The notes below the pieces were generated by a model. The model was not told where the DNA came from and searched no databases. It saw only the letters and a list, made by a program, of their open reading frames with translations. The position numbers were made by a program, and so were the translations under genes. 64,000 nucleotides of DNA, taken from assembly GCA_949317995.1 (NCBI GenBank), contig OX439037.1:23123182-23187181 (forward strand), given 5' to 3'. Of this stretch, positions 46,462 to 64,000 are shown piece after piece. How positions within the stretch are numbered: the stretch's first letter is position 1; each line of letters starts with the position of its first letter. Origin of the DNA: Acholoe squamosa. Its lineage: Eukaryota; Annelida; Polychaeta; Phyllodocida; Polynoidae.

Positions 46462-49000
46462 CTGGATATAGGCAAGAAAATAAAAAGCAATGTCTCTATA
46501 GAACGTGCAACTGTACTTGTGTTCTCTATCATTCCAGGTCATTTTAAATGTTTATGTACAAACATTTACGTACAGACTAAACCAAAGCTAATCTACATTA
46601 AAGCTAAGTACCATGGACTAATTATATTTTTGGTTCTGGTTTTAATCTACATAAAGTCTTTCCTTGAGGTGGAAATGTCACCAAACATAGCTTTCTCGAC
46701 TACTTCCCACGTCCATATAAAATAAGAGATATTATGATATCATGGAAACCCCCTATGTCTATGGAGATAGTGTATCATACAGCCTTTTGCTTTAACTCTT
46801 AAGACCAGGGCCCCTTTGTAATTGTAGTAATTGTAGCATGCATCTCAAAAGACGAAATTATAACCCAACCACACCTCGACACTACCTTGCTACTAATGGC
46901 ACGGTTGCCATGCTCGCCCTCCCTCATCAACTTCCGTTGGTAGGGCAGTCTCCAAGGCAATCATTGTTACCAAAAAACAATAATGCATTATCACCATGGT
47001 GCCACAGACTTCCTGTAGGCCCCCGGGGTCTTGGAAACTGACAATCTCCAAGCACTCTTGTAGCATGCACTCTACCCCATACAGATTCTGGTTTTCAGAT
47101 AGTGGTGTGTATCACAAGCCAAATAAGCCAGATGAATAGGTTGTTAAATCTCTACTAATTTTAGGTTGATACAAAACTGATGAGGGGGTTATCTTGGGAG
47201 CAAATGTTTCAGGTATATATGTAGCTCTGTTAAGGTTTTTTAAGACTGTTATGCCTCACACCTGAGGGCTTTCATATACAAGACTGAAATCCATGACTAA
47301 CAAGGGGTTTTGTATGTTTAGGTATGTGACTGAGTTAACTATAGATTGGCCCCACGGACTACTGACCGTGACCTTCTTAATGTTACACTACAAAGCCAGG
47401 GTCACTGCCAACGGTGGGATTATGTTAAGGCTCAGTGAGAGGTACAGGTATTGGGGGTGACTACATAACCTGCGTTAAAAATAAACAAGTTAGGGTCGAG
47501 ATCCAGACTCTAGGGAGCTAGTTTATATAAACAGGGTGTGTTTAATTATGTGTAAAATGAAAAATACCGGTATACTTGTATTTTGTAGCCTACAGTACTT
47601 AGAAATCCCAGATCTGAACATTATTTTGTCTAAAGCCAAAAAAAAATTGTTTGTTTCAGGTAACCCGACCCTACCTAGCAAAATAGGGCCGACCTAGCTT
47701 TTTTCTCCATTATTTGAAAAGGGAAACTTTTTTTAGGGTGTTTTTCTTTACATGAATTCAGTAGTCAGCGATTCACCACCGCGAGTCGTCAGTCACCCCC
47801 ACAAGCCATGAGTCATTGTAGCAGTTAAAATAATTTACAAAATAAGAAAAAAATTCAACCTACCCTACCTATTTTTTTTTTCAACATGTTACCTGTTACA
47901 AATAATTTTTTTTTGGCCTAACCATTTAAGGCTCGCCAGGACGTACCCGGTACAATGTACTTGGTTACCACAAGAATCGCAGAATGAATATCCCTAACCA
48001 AAAATGAGTGCCTGTATGATGTTAAGAGTACTTGATTATTTTCCTGATCAAATTATGTTGCGGTATATGACTTGCAATACCAAAGGTCTTAATTAGAACA
48101 GCAATTACAAATGCTACTTTAAGTTATAGATTGTAAATGAAAACCTAACTTTTGAAAAAAAAATAATAATGATGATGCCGTCGTTGGAAATAGTTTTTAA
48201 ATGCCCTAGGGGGGACTTGTCTCAAATCACTTTCCCTGAATCAGGGCAAAATTTGATAAAATTCCCAGACTTTCTCTTACCACTTTATTTTTCCTGACTT
48301 TCCTTAACCTGTAGCAATAGTGCAATGCTTATGACTGGGTAGACAGACCCAACACTTCCTTGGTGCACAATGCCAACTCTTCGCGAGTCAATACTGGTAT
48401 ATAAAACCAATATCCGGCATTATGCATGGATGCAGCTCTGCATCATGGCGACATATGTACATGATATAATAAATTTACTATAGTGCCCTCAGCCTATGGT
48501 TGAAAAGGGGCACTTCAGTAGAGGGAGGGGCTAGGTTTGGATTTATCTTCCCTGCCCCCGTCGTACACTTCTTGAACTATAGTACCGGTATACATACTAA
48601 TATACATATTTTCTTTCCGGATTTTTTTTTTTATTGAAAACATGTGGTTATATTCTGTTCTGACCACCTCCCACTGATACCGTAAAAAAAAGAACCAGTC
48701 TGATCCTTCTTTATAAACTCTTTGCCCCAGGACAGCGAACATTGGTCCAACGTCGGCAATTTTTTGTGTGCTACATTGTTAAAATAATGATCACTCCCAT
48801 TTTTTAACAACGGGGGGAGGGTGAGGTACAAAAACAAGAAAAATGTGGCAAGGACCACTGATAGTAGTTGCCACCCCTATCCGTGGCCCAAGCCACATTT
48901 TTCTTGAGCTGTAGAGGGGGGAATACAGGGAGGTACACAGGGAGGTACCCCCCTCCCCCCCCCCCCCCGAATAGGCCCACAAACTTCCTCCCCCCCCTAG
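46462..49000. other. NAGS upstream region
   Basis: It should contain the NAGS 5' non-coding exon(s), which I cannot place. It holds a 283-bp MITE candidate at 47635-47917 and low-complexity stretches. Confidence 0.45.
47635..47917. mobile_element. MITE candidate with GCCAAAAAAAAATTGT ends
   Basis: The left end GCC(A)nTTGTTTGTTTCAGGTAAC mirrors the right end GTTACCTGTTACAAATAATT(T)nGGC. The interior is non-coding, with paired CGACC.TACCTA..AAAATAGG-type motifs. A related TAGGTTACCTGAAACA fragment occurs near 56,720. Confidence 0.6.
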
Positions 49001-49019
49001 ACTGAGTATCGTCTGTAAT

Positions 49020-49430
49020 GGTTCTGCCATTCACACTACTTTGGTAGGGCTACGAGAGTGGCTACCCCCGCCCCCCGCGCGGGAAACAAAACCCCGGTCA
49101 AAGCAGCACGGGAAAGTGAATACCACAGCACATCGAAGAATATTATGCAGTCAGCGCGAGTAACCACTAGGGACACAATTTTAATGCACGGGCAGCCCCA
49201 AGTTTACACTACCCGTCGGCTCAAGACTAGATGGCCGAGACAGGCACCTTGGAGCAAAAACAACACAGTGGCCATGGCTAACGAACATCGCGGAGTTTCG
49301 TGACGTCACTGGGGCTGTGTGATGTCACTACTGACGTCATAGGCGCCCAGGGGCAAAACCGAAAACATTATGGAGTTGCTACGGCCGCTACGCTCCCGGC
49401 CGCTGCGTGGCAAGCAACTCCAAAAAATCC
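49020..49430. promoter_or_regulatory. GC-rich promoter-like patch with paired CRE sites
   Basis: A CpG-rich patch with CCCGCGCGGG and two full cAMP-response-element palindromes TGACGTCA (49301-49308 and 49332-49339), lying between the divergent NAGS and TMEM50 genes. It is a candidate NAGS promoter on the minus strand. No coding first exon could be fixed, since the coding start of NAGS is in the exon at 46249-46461. Confidence 0.45.
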
Positions 49431-49512
49431 AGACCTCTCTTGGTAGGGGGGGCAAAGTAAATTTTACCCCCTTTAAGCAAAAAAAAATGCCTGTGCCCTT
49501 CTTTACAAATAG

Positions 49513-49652
49513 ATAGAACTAAACGACCGTGGTGTACGAGGTGGTCGATCCACCACGAGGGAGTTGTCTCCCCCGAGGGCGTTAGCTCGAGGGGGAGACA
49601 ACTCCCGAGGGGTGGATCGGCCACCGAGGACACCAGGGGAGTTTAGTTCTAT
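49513..49652. repeat. 140-bp hairpin-forming palindrome
   Basis: Outer arms ATAGAACTAAAC / GTTTAGTTCTAT, middle GTCGATCCACC / GGTGGATCGGC, inner GGGAGTTGTCTCCCCC / GGGGGAGACAACTCCC around a loop of about 11 bases. The whole folds into one long stem with small bulges. GC-rich, unlike the flanks. Confidence 0.85.
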
Positions 49653-50109
49653 ATTTATTTTATGTTTTTAGAGGGTTTAATTAACTGAAAATTAACAAAA
49701 TCCGTTAGTGCACATAAAATTCCACCCCACACAAATTTGGACCACCGTCGAGGGGGAGCCGTAAAAAATGTTTTTGCATGTATACACGTTACTATTTTAC
49801 TGTTAGGTAGGCACTGACCTATCTGCTGTGTGTGGGTCTGCTAGTGCAGGTGTGAAAGTTGTGATCAGCCACAGCTGTAACCTCACTTGTCTTTCCTTAT
49901 TGATTTTGAAGCTACTCATAGGAGTATCAGTACAACCAAGGTACCATTTTAAAGGGCTTGAAGAGATCTATTGGATGCATATTTTAAATTTAAGATCAGT
50001 CAGAGATTCAATCCAGCTTCCCAATGTTAGGGAGTTTCCTGTTTTCCAATACTTACTATATCCTACGGTATGTATTTTAGCAAAAAAGCCAGTGTGCTAC
50101 TACTACTAG

Positions 50110-50300
50110 ATCTATACTATAGATCAAAGAGGGGCGCAAAAATTCTCCGCACAAAAAAAATTGACTGCCGTCAATGGGGGGGGGGGGACGTAAAAAGAAA
50201 TTGCACGACCCCACCTTTTGATGAATAATGACCACTCCCTAAGCCAAGGGAGTGGTATTTCTTACAACAGGGGGATGGTGCCCCCCCCCCCCCACCTCCA
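50110..50300. repeat. Copy of the GATCAAAGAGGGG dispersed repeat
   Basis: Matches 9150-9290 in the order ATAGATCAAAGAGGGGC, GACTGCCGTCAA, G-run, ATAATGACCACTC. Confidence 0.65.
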
Positions 50301-50844
50301 CAAGCTGATGATGCAATGATACAATACTCAATAGTCTAGCCTAGGCCTATCCACTATCACTGCCAGATGTTAATGCAGATTCTATCTTTCATTAGATGAA
50401 AAAGAACAGTATACTTAATGATGAACACTCACAGCTCAACACTAATAAAACACTGGGGCCTGGCCTACTAATCCAGTCAGCTGGTAGACCCCTAGACCCC
50501 CCTAGGGCTAGGAAACAACACTCACCAGCCAAGCCCAGGCAACTGAATGATGATCCTTCTCTGTCGAACTTGGAAAGTTGGACCAACGGTCTTCTAACTT
50601 TGTAAATCCTCTTCACATATACTTCCTACAGCTTCAATTAGTATCCTGTGTGATCAGACTTGATTGATGAGTCGTAGCGTCTTGTTCCATGGAGAAATGG
50701 AAATGACCATTCATGTTTACTGTAGTGAATTATCAAGTGAACAGGTGTTCGCTGTTGCAGTAAAGTTACTGATGTTTTGTGTAATTAGGTTGGAATTATC
50801 CACCAGATGGCAGCTAAAAACTATTTTAGTTTCTGCAAAATACC

Positions 50845-50968
50845 CAAGATGGCGTCATCCACAACGGCCTTGACCTTTATTGTATTTTGCTTGTTCCCGA
50901 TATATTCACCATCAATGTTGAAGGTTGGGACCAGCGAAGAAGCCTTGTTGATACTTCTTGTTTTGCAG
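50845..50968 (+). promoter_or_regulatory. Possible TMEM50 5' exon with YY1 motif and upstream ORF
   Basis: CAAGATGGCG (50845-50854) resembles a promoter-proximal YY1 site, and a consensus donor (ttgcag|gtaagt) follows at 50969. An ATG inside the YY1 motif (50849) opens 40 codons of a hydrophobic peptide (TALTFIVFCLFPIYSP, then LLILLVLQ) up to the donor. If spliced to the TMEM50 exon acceptor at 53542, that frame would end 14 codons later, overlapping the TMEM50 start in another frame. It could instead be the first exon of an unrelated gene. Confidence 0.35.
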
Positions 50969-51439
50969 GTAAGTTTTCTCAAATTTTACACGGCTGCATG
51001 TGATTTCTCACCTGCGGTACGGCATTGAATATGGAAGTGGAATCATAATTTATCATTGACTTTCATTGAGGCGATGTGTACACAGTAATAGTTCGCTGAT
51101 AACCTAAGTCAGTCTGTTATTATGTTAAGTTTTGGTCACACCCTGTCACACTTACAGGGTCTGTGAGTGTGACAGGCCTGTCACACTCACATATTTATTT
51201 ATATATAGTGACATAGTCACTAGTCTAGAGTAGAGTGACTCACACAGTCACAGTCACATTCAACATTGCCACTGTGCATGGTCATTTGCGCTATTGGCCG
51301 TGCTATTGGCTAATCTTACTCTTCACCCTACTACCGGTAGTACCTAGCCTAGATCAGTTGCACTACTCCCTTTGCCAGGCTCAGCCAGGCTCTGGACCAT
51401 TTTCTCTACCGGGTCTACCCCTTCCAAAACCAACGACTG

Positions 51440-53110
51440 GGAATGGACGGGGAAAACATGCTAAACTTTTTTTTTGGATTTTCCCGGATTATTTTACACC
51501 ACCGTGAAGCTAATAACTTGAGTAATTTAATGGTGTTTAAATTGTCTTTCTAATGGTAATAGAACAGAAGTTATGAGGGATTGAATATGGAATTTCTACA
51601 GACTCTCCACCAGTTGCCAAATCTCAGCCTTAAATATCTGGTGGATTCACGCAGCTCTCAGTCAGGTTCCATGCATTTTCTCCTCCTTGTGATGTTTAAT
51701 TCTATGGCCTCTAACTTATTACCAATACATTTCTCAGTTTATATCTTTATATATTTTGATGAAGGATGACTACTTTTAGTAGTTATACATGAGACAATGC
51801 TGAGATTTAAACATTTATTGAGCTACAAGAGTGGAAAGTAAACATCACAAAGAGGGGAAAATACTGAGAACCTGACTGTGGGCAGCGTGAATCCACGAGA
51901 TAAGGGCCGGGATTTGAAACCGGAGAAGAGTCTATAATATTTTCTGTCAGTGGATTCACTGCCATTGTGGGTCTTATCAGTCACTGCACACTGTGCACAG
52001 CCTGCACTGGCATCCCCTTATTTTATACCTTGCATTACTTATTGACTGAATAATCATAGAGACTAACCAATTATACCACTGTAAGCACAACAGTTTGGCG
52101 ATTATGGGGCTATATTTTGTAGCATAAGGGACAAAGATAAATATTTTAGATCATGTTGGAAAGTCTTTTTCAATGGTAGTGTGAGAAGCTGACCTGAAAT
52201 TTTTACTCAACTCTCTTATACTCTTTGGCTTTGGACTAATTTGGGCTAATAGATATTAAATAGCTGATTAAAGATCCTAAAATACACACTTTTGTGGTTA
52301 TCCCTATATAAGTTAAAAAAAGTTACCAAAATATTTAGTTTTCATATTTTTTGTTTTCAGTCAAAACTCTTCTGATTCATGTACAATTTATCTAGAGATT
52401 TAATTTTTTTCCTCCTCTATGGAAACTGATCATGTCTTAAGCTTTCAATAGAGGTATCAAACATAAAAATTGACCAAGATTTATGAAAAATATGAGCGAT
52501 TTATATTTCAAGGTTTTCTAGAAATCACTCTCTGTGCACACCCATACCCCTTGAGATCTGATAAGATATCAAATTAACCACTGGACCTAGCGTAAAATGA
52601 CCTACAAATTCTGATTTCTCAGTTATTTTTACCCTATCTACTAAATTATACTTAATTTTGGAAGTTTTAACCCAGGGCCAAACGTTAAATTGGTTTTTTT
52701 CTCTGTTGAAAACCGACTGTGATGCTGTTCTATTTATAGGTCCCAGGATTTGGGAGCCTTCTCTACCATTGGTCATCACATTTACCACTCCTTGAGATAG
52801 GGAGTCATTTGTCAAAATCATTGCCATGACAACCACTTTGTATACAAATTTGGAGTTATCAGCCTGAAAAAGGCTCCGGCTCATACATAAGCAATTCTAT
52901 TCAAATAAAACCTAGCCCTGACGAAGGTCTGAAAAAACCGAAACATCTCGGCAAACTAGAAATCACTCTATTTTTATTCATTTATATATACCACAAGACG
53001 AGAAACCATGCAGGGAGTTTAGGGAATATTTACCACCCTTCAATTTTGGAAGTGGTAAAGAGCCCGAAAATAGAAAATCAGATTTATTGATTTACTATAG
53101 TGACAGATAG
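51440..53110. repeat. Dispersed repeat, partner of 6530-7470, with ~390-bp insertion
   Basis: Reverse-complement homology to 6530-7470 is broken between about 52640 and 53035. There the copy carries extra DNA with a Penelope-type stem (52918-52944). The 119-codon minus frame at 52525-52884 spans the junction and is not a recognisable protein. Confidence 0.7.
52918..52944 (+). ncRNA. Hammerhead-like / Penelope-type stem
   Basis: CTGACGA, one A, stem GGT/ACC with loop CTGAAAAA, then GAAAC. Same layout as in the pLTRs at 18947 and 21825, with different stem bases. It is probably the remnant of another Penelope-like terminal repeat inserted in the dispersed repeat. Confidence 0.35.
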
Positions 53111-53569
53111 AGACTTGTGGGCGTGAGCGCTGGGGTGTTATCCCTAAGCAACTAAGCTTAATACTAGTGCCAGTGGTAATCTTACAGATATTTAAGGGTG
53201 CGAAAAAAGAACTACAATACCTGTAATATCCCTCTCATCTTATAGAATTTGAAAAGAACAACCCTAAGCCTAAGGATACTGCAGCTGTCCCTAACATTAT
53301 TCATAGAATCATGGATTGGCAAAGATTCAAGATGACTAATCCTATCTCTTTTGCCATTTTCGGGACGCAAATGCCCCAGAAAAAAGGAGTGGGGGGGGCT
53401 GTAGTTTTGCAGTTAATGGTACCTACTATCAATGATCAACCTCAATAGAGCACTATGCCCTGCCAGGACTCTTGGTAGGTGCTTGTAACATTAAGAAATA
53501 CGTTCAGTGCGTTATTGAATATTCTTTACAATACTTTTCAGTCAGAGCTGCATCAGAACCACAAAAACC

Positions 53570-64000
<10,431 letters not shown>

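Noticed and set aside
46425-46532. Upstream ATG at 46532 as the NAGS start
   Set aside because: The added 36 codons lie over a T-rich tract that ends in an acceptor (tatccag) at 46462. The internal ATG gives a proper mitochondrial presequence.
49058-49303. 81-codon plus-strand frame in the GC-rich patch
   Set aside because: It starts at GTG, lacks splice context and reflects a CpG-rich promoter-like composition.
52525-52884. 119-codon minus-strand frame
   Set aside because: It spans the junction of an inserted block inside a dispersed repeat. No recognisable domain.

Overview
The window is eukaryotic and almost certainly comes from an invertebrate animal genome. It is AT-rich, its genes have many introns bounded by gt...ag, and mobile and tandem repeats fill most of the space. 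No bacterial gene organisation is present. The sequence alone does not allow me to name the species or phylum. I assembled three protein genes exon by exon from splice-site phase and family similarity.

Layout. (1) 91-273, minus: an exon-like GC-rich block with a good acceptor and a stop codon, perhaps the last coding exon of an unidentified gene. (2) 9902-16328, plus: a complete six-exon IBA57 gene (mitochondrial CAF17/YgfZ-type iron-sulfur assembly factor, 392 aa). (3) 27297-46424, minus: a complete thirteen-exon NAGS gene (mitochondrial N-acetylglutamate synthase, 517 aa). (4) 53570-59015, plus: the first coding exons of a TMEM50A/B-type membrane protein, with two alternative versions of exon 2. 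The end of this gene lies beyond the window. IBA57 and NAGS converge. NAGS and TMEM50 diverge from a 46.5-53.5 kb interval that holds a GC-rich promoter-like patch with two CRE palindromes.

Repeat landscape. Between IBA57 and NAGS (about 17-24 kb) a degenerate GGAATAAGTG-type satellite has received a short inverted-repeat DNA transposon (MITE). That MITE was then split by a Penelope-like retroelement with two near-identical 432-bp direct terminal repeats and an unusually long target duplication of about 132 bp. The retroelement shows no reverse transcriptase. It carries an ORF resembling the region upstream of RT in Penelope-like elements and a C2H2 zinc-finger ORF interrupted by one stop codon. 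At least six clear copies of a CCGTAATCTCCCGCG-type MITE are scattered through the window. There are also several large palindromes or foldback structures (30.5-31.3, 43.4-43.9 and 49.5 kb), tRNA-like SINE pieces, a non-LTR retrotransposon relic, and a dispersed repeat of about 1 kb seen at 6.5 and 51.4 kb in opposite orientation.

The last 5 kb (59,050 to the window end) is a minisatellite of 43/44-bp units in a higher-order arrangement of about 2.0-2.2 kb. It starts 34 bases after the donor of TMEM50 exon 4, and every unit carries a splice-acceptor-like sequence. The strongest biological leads are the duplicated, equal-length TMEM50 exon 2, this splice-site-rich array, and the RT-less Penelope-like element.
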